Assembly: GCA_030037545.1 (NCBI GenBank)
Contig: JASHRF010000062.1
Span: 1-51,385, forward strand
DNA length: 51,385 nt
Direction of reading: 5' to 3'
From: Acidobacteriaceae bacterium
Lineage (GTDB): Bacteria; Acidobacteriota; Terriglobia; Terriglobales; Acidobacteriaceae
Shown here: positions 15,619 to 24,774 of the stretch, in pieces
Numbering within the stretch: the stretch's first letter is position 1
How the letters are laid out: each line of letters opens with the position of its first letter
The notes under the pieces: model-generated
The model's database searches: none
What the model was told of the DNA's origin: nothing
The model's input: only the letters and a program-made list of their open reading frames with translations
Position numbers and translations under genes: made by a program

Positions 15619-18600
15619 ATGCGAATGATTTTCAATGCGAGCAACAGCAGCAATCGACTTGGGAACGTGCTGCGCGTGACGTTGCTGATGGCGGCGGTGC
15701 TGGCATTGGCTGTATTTGCGCCGGGCCAGAACGGTGAAAAGAGCGCGACCGGAGGGATTCATGGCCAGGTGGCCGATCCCACCGGCGCGGTGATTCCGGG
15801 CGCGACCGTGGTGGCCACCACCACTGCCGGCAAAGTGGCAGGCACAGCCACTTCCGACGGAACCGGGGCGTACGTCATTCATGGGCTGGCGCCTGGAACC
15901 TATGGAATTACGGCTACGGCAAAGGGATTTGCCCGCTTCGCGATTCCAGGCATCGTGGTGGCCGCGGGGCAGATGCGGACCGTGAATGCGGCGCTGAAGA
16001 TCGCCGTGCAGCAGCAGCAGGTCCAGGTGGAGGCGGAGAACAACACGGTAAGCACCAGCCCCGAGAGCAATGCCAACGCGGTGGTGATCAAGGGCAACGA
16101 CCTGAATGCGCTTTCCGACGATCCCGACGAGTTGCAGAACGAACTTGAGGCGCTGGCTGGCCCCGCTGCCGGCCCCAACGGCGGGCAGATTTACATCGAC
16201 GGATTTACCGGCGGCCAGCTCCCGCCCAAATCGTCGATCCGCGAGATTCGCGTCAACCAGAATCCCTTTTCGGCGGAGTACGATCGCCTCGGCTACGGGC
16301 GCATTGAAATCTTTACCAAGCCGGGCACCGGCAACCTGCAAGGCAGTGTGGAGGTGCAGGGCAACGACTCCACGTTCAACTCCGAGAACACGCTGCTGAC
16401 GATTCCCGAGCCACCCTATTACTCCTGGAGCACGCACGAATTCGTGGGCGGGCCCATCTCGAAAAATACTTCGTATTTTGTCAGTGCGTTCACGCGCCAG
16501 CAGTTGAACGAGAATGTCGTGGACGCCGCCAACCCCGCGCTCCTTTCAGCTGGCGAGTCGAGCCCACCTCCATTGAACGAAGCCTTTGGCAATCCCACCA
16601 CGCGGCTCGACATCAGCCCGCGCTTCGATCTTCAGTTGGGCGAAGCGAACACGCTGACCCTTCACGAGACCTATAACCGCAGCGCCAGCACTGACAGCAT
16701 CGGAACCAGCGGGCTGATCCTTCCCGAGCAGGCCACCAACAGCGATAACCAGGAGAATGCGCTCCAGATCTCCGATAGCTGGGTGCTGAGCAAGAACCTG
16801 GTCGACGATATCCGCTTCCAGTACCGGCGCGTCCGCTATCAAACCACGGCCGTCTCCAATCTGCCCTCTTATAGTGTGCAGGATGCGTTCACCGACGGCG
16901 GCAATCCGGAACAGACTTCAGAGGATCACGAAAGCGATCTGGAACTGCAGAATTATTTCTCTGGCGTGAAGGGCGCGCACTCGCTCAACTTTGGAACCAG
17001 GCTGCGCGCCTATCCGGATGTGAACTCGACGACCAGCGGCAGCAATGGCTCCTATACATTTTCGAGCGCAGCAAACTTTGCGGGCTGCTTGACTCCGCAG
17101 GGGACCACGCCTCCGACCAGTTGCGTGCCGCAGGAATATACCTACACCAAGATCAACAATCCTGTAGCGCGAGCGGTGCTTTTCGATGCGGCCCTGTTTT
17201 ACCAGGACGATTGGAAGGTCGATCCGCGCTTTACCTTCAGCTACGGCTTGCGCTGGGAAACGCAAAACTGGATCAGCGACAAAGATGACTGGGCACCGCG
17301 GCTGTCGCTGGCCTACGCGATCGGACACAAGTCCACCAGGCAGCCCAGGACCGTGCTGCGCGCGGGCTACGGATGGTTCTACCAGCGTTTCACGGTAGCC
17401 AACGGGTTTGGCGCCAGCGCCCCCTACGTCATCACTACGATTCACGAGAATAACGTTAACGAGCAGCAGTACATTCAGAACTCCGGCATCACTTTCAATC
17501 AGTACACGGCCACGCCGCTATCGCCCAGCACTGGAACCACCGGTACGGGAAGGAATGCGCCGACGTACTATACGATTGCGCCGAATTTTCATGCCGCCAA
17601 CGACATGGAAGCGGCCATCGGCGTCGACCGTCAAGTGACCAAGTCGGTCACCGGGAACGTCACCTATGTTTACTCGCAGGGAATCCACCAGTTCTTCACC
17701 GATAACCTGAACGCGGCCGCGTTTTTCCCCCTTGCCAATGCGTTGAGCGATACTTATCCGGCAACCGAGCCTCAGGAGCCCCCGGAGAATGACCTGCAAT
17801 ATCAGTCAGGAGGGTTTTACCGCGAGAGCCAGATTATGGCCACATTGCGGGCCACTTACGGAAAATTCAGCTTCTTTACCAACTACACTTACAGCAATGC
17901 GCTCGGAGACACGAGCGGCGTGGGTTCGGTGCCTTCGGTGTCGAGCGATCCCGGCCTGGATTATGGCCGCACCAGCTTCGATATTCGCAACCGCTTTATG
18001 CTCTTCGGAAATTTCATGCTGCCATGGCGGGTTTCGTTTTCGCCCATGATCGTGGCCAACTCGGGTACTCCGTTCAATATCACTACGGGCAGCGATTTGA
18101 CCGGCAACAATCAGTTCAACGCCCGGCCGACCTACGCGGCAAGCTGCTCGGAGACGAATGCCGTGTCCACGCAGTGGGGCTGCTTCGATCCGTCGCCATA
18201 CGAGGCTGATGGAACCATCGAACCGTACGCCGCAAGCGAGAAAATTGCGCCGTACGGGCTGGGCACGGGTCCGGTCAACGTCAGCGTCAACATGCGTCTC
18301 AGCGAGGTGATCGGCATTGGGCCCAAAGTAGAAAACGGAGCGGGTGGCGGTTCTGGCGGACACGGCGGCGGGGGTGGTTTTCACGGGCCTCCAGGCTTGA
18401 ACGGCGGCGGGTTGAGCGGCAGCCGGGGAGGTCCCGGCCGGTTGGATCAATCGGTGCCGCGCAAATACAGCCTCACATTTTCACTTTGGGCCAGCAACGT
18501 TCTCAACCACGCGAATTTTGGCACGCCCAATGGCGATCTTTCCGTGCCTAAGTTCTTCGGCCGCTCCCAGTCGCTTGCCGGATTTTTCTTCACGTCCCCT

Positions 18601-18648
18601 ACGGCAGGGAATCGAGACGTCTCGCTGCAGGCGGCCTTCAGCTTTTGA
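15619..18648 (+). CDS. TonB-dependent receptor, Oar-type with carboxypeptidase-regulatory-like domain
   Basis: Large outer-membrane receptor of the acidobacterial Oar/CarboxypepD_reg class, expected to import a bulky substrate such as an oligosaccharide using TonB energy. Start ATG 15619 gives 1009 residues, with a signal peptide (VLRVTLLMAAVLALAVFAPG). Residues of about 40-125 form the Ig-like regulatory domain (GIHGQVADPTGAVIPGATVV, GAYVIHGLAPGTYGITA). A plug-like domain follows (GGQIYIDGFTGGQLPP, IREIRVNQNPFSAEYDRLGY), then a long barrel that ends in aromatic DVSLQAAFSF. A Gly-rich loop (bases about 18336-18435) interrupts the C-terminal part. A GTG at 15598 is an alternative start. It lies 103 bp before the deacetylase gene. 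The substrate is unknown. Confidence 0.85.
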   Translation: MRMIFNASNSSNRLGNVLRVTLLMAAVLALAVFAPGQNGEKSATGGIHGQVADPTGAVIPGATVVATTTAGKVAGTATSDGTGAYVIHGLAPGTYGITATAKGFARFAIPGIVVAAGQMRTVNAALKIAVQQQQVQVEAENNTVSTSPESNANAVVIKGNDLNALSDDPDELQNELEALAGPAAGPNGGQIYIDGFTGGQLPPKSSIREIRVNQNPFSAEYDRLGYGRIEIFTKPGTGNLQGSVEVQGNDSTFNSENTLLTIPEPPYYSWSTHEFVGGPISKNTSYFVSAFTRQQLNENVVDAANPALLSAGESSPPPLNEAFGNPTTRLDISPRFDLQLGEANTLTLHETYNRSASTDSIGTSGLILPEQATNSDNQENALQISDSWVLSKNLVDDIRFQYRRVRYQTTAVSNLPSYSVQDAFTDGGNPEQTSEDHESDLELQNYFSGVKGAHSLNFGTRLRAYPDVNSTTSGSNGSYTFSSAANFAGCLTPQGTTPPTSCVPQEYTYTKINNPVARAVLFDAALFYQDDWKVDPRFTFSYGLRWETQNWISDKDDWAPRLSLAYAIGHKSTRQPRTVLRAGYGWFYQRFTVANGFGASAPYVITTIHENNVNEQQYIQNSGITFNQYTATPLSPSTGTTGTGRNAPTYYTIAPNFHAANDMEAAIGVDRQVTKSVTGNVTYVYSQGIHQFFTDNLNAAAFFPLANALSDTYPATEPQEPPENDLQYQSGGFYRESQIMATLRATYGKFSFFTNYTYSNALGDTSGVGSVPSVSSDPGLDYGRTSFDIRNRFMLFGNFMLPWRVSFSPMIVANSGTPFNITTGSDLTGNNQFNARPTYAASCSETNAVSTQWGCFDPSPYEADGTIEPYAASEKIAPYGLGTGPVNVSVNMRLSEVIGIGPKVENGAGGGSGGHGGGGGFHGPPGLNGGGLSGSRGGPGRLDQSVPRKYSLTFSLWASNVLNHANFGTPNGDLSVPKFFGRSQSLAGFFFTSPTAGNRDVSLQAAFSF

Positions 18649-18751
18649 AGCGGCGCGGGACGTTGCGAAGAGCGGCCCGACTGACTACGGCGCTGTACCC
18701 AACGCCTAGAGGCCTTTGCAAGACTTCGGGCGGCTGAGAGAGAATCGGCCC

Positions 18752-19732
18752 ATGCGGCATCGATGGCTGGTGGTGGGAATCGCGCTTAGTTTGTCTCCGG
18801 CTGGGGTGCGAGTGGCGCAGGCGCGCTCGCCGCACACAACGAATGCCCAGCCGGCTCAGCTCCAACCAACTCCGCTGCCTCTGAAGCGCCATCCTGTGGT
18901 TGCGCTCACCTTTGACGATTTGCCGGCTGGAGGCGGGCTGCCCACGAGCGATACCAGGACCGGCATCGCGGGCAGGCTGGCCGCGGTGCTGAATGCGAAT
19001 CATCTGAAAGGAACCTACGGCTTTGTGATCGGTTCCGATCTCGACGACGATCCCGACGCCCAGCAGGCTTTGCGGATCTGGACTGGCGCAGGCATGAACC
19101 TCGGCGATCACACCTGGTCGCACCCCTCGCTCGATAGCGAAAGCGCAGCGGCCTACGAGCATGAAATTGCGCTGGACGAATCAGTTTTGCGGCACTACTC
19201 ACGCAAGGACAACTGGCACTGGTTCCGTTATCCATATCTCGAAGAGGGCGATACGCTGGAAAAACGGAACGAAGTTCACGGCTGGCTTCGCGCGCACGGA
19301 TATCGCATTGCCGAAGTTACGCTGAATTTTCAGGACGACGACTGGAGCGATCCCTACGATCGTTGCCTTGCCAGTCACGACGCTGCGGGCATTTCCTGGC
19401 TGACGCAAAGCTACCTTGAGAACGCGGTGGAGTTTATCCGCCTGGGACGCGAGGAAGAGCAGATTGCATTTGGCCATGAGGTTCCCAACGTGTTGTTACT
19501 GCACGCCACGGCCTTTACCACGCTTATGCTGCCCAGGCTTCTCGAACTCCTGCGCCAGGAGGGTTTTCGTTTTGCGCCGCTTTCCAAGGTGGAGCGCAAT
19601 CGCGCTTATTCGCTCGATCCCGGCGCCGCGACTGACGGCCCTCTGACCAACCAGTTTCTCAACGCGCGCCATCTCAAGTATCCGCAGTTCACTGCCGAAC
19701 CAGTGTCAAAGCTGAACAGCATTTGCCGCTAA
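18752..19732 (+). CDS. Secreted polysaccharide deacetylase family protein (NodB domain)
   Basis: Carbohydrate esterase 4-type enzyme that would remove acetyl groups from N-acetylated sugars in a polysaccharide, chitin oligomer or peptidoglycan. The start ATG 18752 follows GAGAGAGA and yields 326 residues with a signal peptide (MRHRWLVVGIALSLSPAGVRVAQA). NodB motifs are visible: TFDD at 53-56 (catalytic base and metal Asp), GDHTWSHP (metal His residues), WFRYPYLEEG (Arg of motif 3) and LLLHATAF near the C-terminus (motif 5). It lies downstream of a TonB receptor and convergent with a second one 34 bp away. Substrate is inferred only; the nearby exo-glucosaminidase suggests amino-sugar polymers. 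Confidence 0.85.
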   Translation: MRHRWLVVGIALSLSPAGVRVAQARSPHTTNAQPAQLQPTPLPLKRHPVVALTFDDLPAGGGLPTSDTRTGIAGRLAAVLNANHLKGTYGFVIGSDLDDDPDAQQALRIWTGAGMNLGDHTWSHPSLDSESAAAYEHEIALDESVLRHYSRKDNWHWFRYPYLEEGDTLEKRNEVHGWLRAHGYRIAEVTLNFQDDDWSDPYDRCLASHDAAGISWLTQSYLENAVEFIRLGREEEQIAFGHEVPNVLLLHATAFTTLMLPRLLELLRQEGFRFAPLSKVERNRAYSLDPGAATDGPLTNQFLNARHLKYPQFTAEPVSKLNSICR

Positions 19733-19766
19733 GGCCATCTAATCGGGCGCGAATTTCCTGGCCAGG

Positions 19767-22700
19767 TCAGAATGTAAACCGCGATCCAAACTGGAATTGC
19801 CGCGGAGTATTATCCGTATTGGTGATCAGCCCGAAGGCGAGACCCTGCTGAATCGCACCGAACATGCTGGGCACGCTTGGATATCCGAACTGCGGCGTGT
19901 TGGTGATGTTGTAAGAGGAAACGTCGAAACGGAGCGCTTTGGTTTCGCCGAAATTGAACAACTTGTAAACGGAAAGATCCAGATCGCGAGCGCCTTTGGT
20001 GCGAACATTGTCCAGATAGTCCGGGGCCGTTCCCGGTACGAAGGGATCGGGAGTCGCCAATCCCCCGGGGACGGCGAAACAAGCGTCGCTGAACCATTCA
20101 GTTGCGGTATGCGGAGCATGGGCTGCCGGATTGCAGGTCATGTCGGCACGCTGATTGAAGTACGATGGGCTTGTCCCCGAAGAAGGCGCGTTGATAGGAT
20201 TGCCGTCGCTGAGATAGTCAATCGCATTTAGAGTCCATCCGCCAAGGGCCGCATTCGGGAAACCATGCAGATTGACACGCCGTCCCTTGCCAACCGGCAA
20301 GTCATACGATGCCTCTGCGGAGAAATTAAACTTCACATCCTGGGGGCTGATGGAGTGCTCCAGGGACAGGTTCCTCCAGTCCTGAACAGATCCATTGTGA
20401 TTGGCTACGAAAGTCAGAGGAGGATTGCCGTCGTCGGTCATTATTTTTCCCCAGGTAAAAGAGGCGAGCGTTGTGAAATGGCTGGTGAGTCTCTTCTCCA
20501 CTTTGGTTTGCAAAGAGCTGTACTCCGAGTCGCCTCCGGCATAGCCATTCACATTAACGCCGTTGCCCGCTCCGTAGCTGCCGTCGCCGAATTGCGGGAA
20601 CGGCTGGAGCGCATTCCACAAGGGAATGGTGGCCGCTCCGTAGTTGGCATTCGTGGGAGGCGTAATGGCAGCCCATTGATTAGGTACATAAATGCAGCTA
20701 GCTTGCGAGGTATCGACGCACAGCGAGTAGTTGAATTGCTCAATAGTGGCCAAATCCAGTTGATTCAAATCGACAGAGCCGAAGGGCAGGAAAAGCCCAC
20801 GGCTGCCCACATAGCCGGCAGTCAGCACCCACTGATGCGGCAGCTCATACTCCGCGGCGAAGTTATAGTTGTAAATGGCGGGTGTGCGCTGAGAGTGCAG
20901 CACGGTCTGCAACGTTGTCCCCAGATTATTGGCCAGACCTGGCGGCGAACTGGTGAAGGTGGGGACAACTCCGGCAGGAAATGGATTGCTCAACGAATAG
21001 GAGCCGGTGAAATTGTCCGTCGCCGGTGTTGCACAGGCCGCGCTAAAAAAGACTGTATTGCCGTCAGCGTTGTAGCAAGTCGAGTTCCAATTCGAAACAG
21101 AAGAGAACCCGTCGCTGTCTTCGAGCGCGCTCCCGACCATCTCCGTGCTGGGACCGTAGTAGATGCCTGCGCCGCCGCGCAGGACGAGGTGGGCGACCGG
21201 CTGCCAGGCAAAGGCCAAGCGAGGACCGAAGTTGTCCAGGTTGGTTGTATAAGGTGAGCGATTGCTGCCGTTGGCGAAGACCTCCGCGCCCGTGTAGGGC
21301 ACACCGTCAAACGTATTGCTTACGCTTGGATTGAAGTATTCCAGGCGGTTAAGGCGCTCGTTACGCCCTCCGAAAATATCCCAGCGCAGGCCAGCGGTAA
21401 TGGTAAGAGATGCGGAGGGGCGATACGTATCCTCGATGAAAGCCGCATAGTAGGGGCTGGACTCGCCGGCGTAGATGTCTTTGCTGAAATTGCTTGTCTC
21501 GTCGCCCGGCTGCTCTCCCTGGCCGACGAGGAGAGAGGCGTAATCGCTGCCGGGGACAGCGCCGGCGACGGTCTGATCCGTAGCGCTGATGTCAAAGTAG
21601 TACGCGCCCGCAGGCTCAGGTGGCTGAGTGACGTTCAGGTACCGCTTCATCCACTCAACACCGGTGGATATTTGATGCTTGCCCCAGACTTTAGTGATGG
21701 CGGCGTTGGCATCGCTGTTCTCGCTGGCAAAGAGAAAGATATTGCCCTCGTAGGTACCACCCACGCCTCCCCCCACGTCGCTAAAAGTTATGACGGGGAT
21801 ATTTTTGTTGACCACCTGAGATGCCAGCGAGGAAGGGAAGTCCTGTTGCGTAATATCGTTGGTCGAGTACGATGCCGGACCTCCCTGATTCTCGTTGTGG
21901 CGGGTAAAGGAATAGCGCAGCTGAAGGACGGTTGAGGAGTTCAAGGTCAGGTCGTCGGCCACCAGGATGTTGCGCCCATTGGTAATGTTCTGAGCGTAAT
22001 TAATGTCCCACCCGCTGGGGAATGCGTTGGCGGTGGAGAAGGCCAGGCGGTCAAAGGAAAAGCGGGTGAAGATGCGCTGTTTTTGACTCTCGGCCCAATC
22101 CACGCGCACGTCGAACCTTTGTGCGTTGTATGGGTCCATGCCGGGGATGCCGTAGTTGTTCTGAACGTCAGTTGTTGCCGTTTCACACGTAGTGGGGTCG
22201 GGCAGGTTGCATTCCGGCATTTTTGACAGAAAGAGCAGACCAGTGGGATTGGGATTGGGGATTTTGTTGTTAGTAAACGGCTGCCGCACCATGCAAATCC
22301 CGGTTGGCGAGGTGGAGCATGAGACGGGGACGTCGGGCAGGGTGGGATCGTAAATCGTAAAGCTCATCGCCGAAAAATCTCCTGTCCTTTCGGCCATGGT
22401 GGGAACAGAGAAATAGTCTATGCCTTCGAACTCCTGCTGCTGGGTGGCCTCGTAATCGCCGAAGAAAAAGACCTTGTCTCTCTTGATGGGGCCACCTATC
22501 GCTCCACCCTCCTGGTAGCGGTAAAAGGAAGGAGGCGTATTGGCTTCGCCGCTGCTTAGCTGGGTTTGCTTGTTGAAGTACTCATTCGCAGACAAGGCTT
22601 CAGGCCGGAATACGCCAAAAGCGTCGCCGTGAAAGTTATTCGTTCCGGACTTGCTCACCAGGCTGATGACGCCCGCAGCTCCGCTCTGGTAGGAGGCAGG

Positions 22701-23450
22701 CGTATTCTGGGTTTCCACCCGTACCTCGTCGACTCCGTCCTCGGGAATATTCATGGCCGGCATGATGGCCGCGAGATTGTTTTCCGCGATGCCCAGCGGA
22801 CTGCCGTCGAGCATGTAGTAGACCGACCCCACAATGGCGCCGTTGATGGTGGCTGAGGAGATGTCGATTCCGGGGCGGCCGACAGTAATATTCTGGATAT
22901 CCATCATCGAATCGCTCGAATTGGGCGAGGCGTTGGGCGCCGCTACGCCCGCACTCAACTGCGCGAGATCGAAAACATTGCGGTACAGCAACGGGACGCG
23001 GTCGATTTCCTTGGATCCGATCAGCGAACCAACGATAGAGTTGCTGGAATCGAGCAAGTCGGCGGTTTCGGTGACGGTGACCGTCTCTGTGGCCGCGCCC
23101 ACCTGTAACCTGATATTGGCCTCGGTGACCTGATCCACATTGACATTCACGTTGTTGAGCGCCACGCTGGCGAAGCCGGTCTGGCTGGCCGTCACCTTAT
23201 ACGTGCCGGGATTGAGGGAGACGAATGTGTACAATCCCGCGGAGCTGGTCACTGTTTGCTGCGTCACTCCCGTGGCCTGGTCGAGCAAGGTCACCTTGGC
23301 TGCGGAAACGAGCGCGCCGGCTGGGTCGGTGACCGTGCCGCTGATGGTGCCCCGGCCGGCCTGGGCGAACGCCGCGACGGCACAGAGGAATAGCACGCAA
23401 GTGGAGAGGAGATTCCGAGCCGGAGACCCGCCAGCAATTTCGATTGTCAT
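19767..23450 (-). CDS. TonB-dependent receptor, Oar-type, under likely LacI control
   Basis: Outer-membrane receptor of 1227 residues with the start chosen at the ATG (23450) that has GGGAGG five bases upstream. A signal peptide (LLSTCVLFLCAVAAFAQA) is followed by the carboxypeptidase-regulatory-like domain (GTISGTVTDPAGALVSAAKV, GLYTFVSLNPGTYKVTASQT), a plug domain (about residues 115-260) and a long barrel ending FQFGSRFTF. Length and layout are those of acidobacterial Oar receptors that import complex carbohydrates. It is divergent from lacI with a 14-bp palindromic operator positioned between probable -35 (TTGTCA) and -10 (TAAAAC) elements of its own promoter. It should therefore be induced by the LacI ligand. 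Confidence 0.9.
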   Translation of the reverse strand: MTIEIAGGSPARNLLSTCVLFLCAVAAFAQAGRGTISGTVTDPAGALVSAAKVTLLDQATGVTQQTVTSSAGLYTFVSLNPGTYKVTASQTGFASVALNNVNVNVDQVTEANIRLQVGAATETVTVTETADLLDSSNSIVGSLIGSKEIDRVPLLYRNVFDLAQLSAGVAAPNASPNSSDSMMDIQNITVGRPGIDISSATINGAIVGSVYYMLDGSPLGIAENNLAAIMPAMNIPEDGVDEVRVETQNTPASYQSGAAGVISLVSKSGTNNFHGDAFGVFRPEALSANEYFNKQTQLSSGEANTPPSFYRYQEGGAIGGPIKRDKVFFFGDYEATQQQEFEGIDYFSVPTMAERTGDFSAMSFTIYDPTLPDVPVSCSTSPTGICMVRQPFTNNKIPNPNPTGLLFLSKMPECNLPDPTTCETATTDVQNNYGIPGMDPYNAQRFDVRVDWAESQKQRIFTRFSFDRLAFSTANAFPSGWDINYAQNITNGRNILVADDLTLNSSTVLQLRYSFTRHNENQGGPASYSTNDITQQDFPSSLASQVVNKNIPVITFSDVGGGVGGTYEGNIFLFASENSDANAAITKVWGKHQISTGVEWMKRYLNVTQPPEPAGAYYFDISATDQTVAGAVPGSDYASLLVGQGEQPGDETSNFSKDIYAGESSPYYAAFIEDTYRPSASLTITAGLRWDIFGGRNERLNRLEYFNPSVSNTFDGVPYTGAEVFANGSNRSPYTTNLDNFGPRLAFAWQPVAHLVLRGGAGIYYGPSTEMVGSALEDSDGFSSVSNWNSTCYNADGNTVFFSAACATPATDNFTGSYSLSNPFPAGVVPTFTSSPPGLANNLGTTLQTVLHSQRTPAIYNYNFAAEYELPHQWVLTAGYVGSRGLFLPFGSVDLNQLDLATIEQFNYSLCVDTSQASCIYVPNQWAAITPPTNANYGAATIPLWNALQPFPQFGDGSYGAGNGVNVNGYAGGDSEYSSLQTKVEKRLTSHFTTLASFTWGKIMTDDGNPPLTFVANHNGSVQDWRNLSLEHSISPQDVKFNFSAEASYDLPVGKGRRVNLHGFPNAALGGWTLNAIDYLSDGNPINAPSSGTSPSYFNQRADMTCNPAAHAPHTATEWFSDACFAVPGGLATPDPFVPGTAPDYLDNVRTKGARDLDLSVYKLFNFGETKALRFDVSSYNITNTPQFGYPSVPSMFGAIQQGLAFGLITNTDNTPRQFQFGSRFTF

Positions 23451-23474
23451 AGCCGCCTCCCTCAAAATGTTTTA

Positions 23475-23488
23475 TTCAAACGTTTGAA
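23475..23488. promoter_or_regulatory. LacI-family operator, perfect 14-bp palindrome
   Basis: TTCAAACGTTTGAA is a perfect palindrome with the central CG typical of LacI/GalR operators. It lies in the 170-bp divergent region between the TonB receptor (minus) and lacI (plus). On the minus strand it fills the spacer between TTGTCA and TAAAAC, 18 bases apart, where bound repressor would block RNA polymerase. On the plus strand it overlaps a possible -35 (TTTGAA, 23483-23488) placed 17 bases from TATGAT (23506-23511), so lacI may repress itself. A half-site CGTTTG recurs at 23512-23517. Confidence 0.72.
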
Positions 23489-23618
23489 ACCTTGACAAAT
23501 GAATGTATGATCGTTTGCATTGACTGTCAAGAAGAAAATGGCCGGCGAGGATGTTGGGCGTTTCACGTTCGACCCGGCGCCGGTTCAGCGCACGCACTTT
23601 GAGAAAGAAAGGCTGAGA

Positions 23619-24692
23619 GTGAAGGCGGTGAAACACAAGCCCGGCCATGTGACGCTGCTCGACATTGCCCGCGCCTGCGGCTTCTCTGTGTCCACAGTGT
23701 CGATCGTGCTCAGCGAGGCGCCGCTGTCGCGGAATGTGGCTGTCAAAACCCGCGAGCGGATACGCGCCAAAGCGCGCCAGCTCGGCTACCATCCTGATGC
23801 CTATGCCCGCTCGCTGCGCCGCCGGCGCAGCCAGACCATTGCTGTTCTGGCCTATGATCTCTCCGACCCGTTTTGCTTTCCTATCCTGCGTGGAATTCAG
23901 TCCGGCCTGCACCCCGCGCAGTTCCGGCCACTCTTGATGGACGCCGAGACGGAGCGAAAACTTTTCGACAGTTATTTGAAGATGATCCTGGAGCTCCGCG
24001 CCGAAGGCCTCATCGTGATCGCCAGTTGGGTGTTTGAAGAGACCAACCTGCTGGCCGACATGGAAAAGAACCACGTGCCCATCGTGATTGTGGGCCGCGA
24101 CCTGACCCCGAGCAAGATCAGCTCGGTGCTGGTGGACAACGAGGCGGGAGGTGCGCTGGCCATGCGCCACCTGTGCGCGCTGGGGCATCGCAAGATCGCA
24201 GTGATTCGCGGTCCCGCAGAGCTCTTTGACAGCGCACCGCGCTGGGCGGGAGTGCAGCGCGCGGGTGCCGAGGCTGGAATCCGCATCGATCCGCGGCTGG
24301 TGTTTCAGCTTCCCGGCATGGTCGATCCTGCCTCCGGGTTCGAGGGCGGCAGGGATTTTGCCCGGCAGATTCTGGCTTCGGGTCGCGCCTGCACAGCCGT
24401 GCTCGCTTTCGACGACCTGACTGCTCTGGGCGTGGTGCGCGGGCTCAACGAAGCGGGGCTGCGGGTTCCCGAGGATTGTTCGGTGCTGGGGTTCGATGAC
24501 GTGCTGCCGGCGGCCATGGCCACACCGGGGATCACAACCATCCGCCAGCCGCTTGCGGAGATGGGCTCGCTGGCGGCGCAGTGGGTGCTGGAGGCGATCG
24601 AGGCTCGCGAATCGGGACGCCAGAAAGCTCCGCAGTTGTACAAGGCGCGGCCGGAACTGGTGGTGCGCATGTCCTCAGGGCCGCCGCCGTAG
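23619..24692 (+). CDS. LacI-family transcriptional regulator
   Basis: Sugar-responsive repressor. The N-terminal helix-turn-helix is VTLLDIARACGFSVSTVSIV with the hinge LGYHPDAYARSLRRRRS, followed by a periplasmic-binding-protein-like domain (SQTIAVLAYDLSDPFCFPIL through CSVLGFDDVLPAAMATPGIT and TTIRQPLAEMGSLAA). GTG 23619 is taken as start because AAAGG lies six bases before it and 357 residues is the usual family length; ATG 23538 or TTG 23520 would add 27 or 33 residues. The gene is divergent from a TonB receptor and 82 bp upstream of the GH2 gene, so it probably controls both through the palindrome at 23475. The ligand is unknown, possibly glucosamine or a derivative. Confidence 0.92.
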   Translation: MKAVKHKPGHVTLLDIARACGFSVSTVSIVLSEAPLSRNVAVKTRERIRAKARQLGYHPDAYARSLRRRRSQTIAVLAYDLSDPFCFPILRGIQSGLHPAQFRPLLMDAETERKLFDSYLKMILELRAEGLIVIASWVFEETNLLADMEKNHVPIVIVGRDLTPSKISSVLVDNEAGGALAMRHLCALGHRKIAVIRGPAELFDSAPRWAGVQRAGAEAGIRIDPRLVFQLPGMVDPASGFEGGRDFARQILASGRACTAVLAFDDLTALGVVRGLNEAGLRVPEDCSVLGFDDVLPAAMATPGITTIRQPLAEMGSLAAQWVLEAIEARESGRQKAPQLYKARPELVVRMSSGPPP

Positions 24693-24774
24693 AAAAGTTG
24701 ATAGGATGAGCGGGAAGCATCGCGCTTCTCTGTCTCGCACGATTTCCGTATTTCAACCTGAAATGCTGGTGCGT

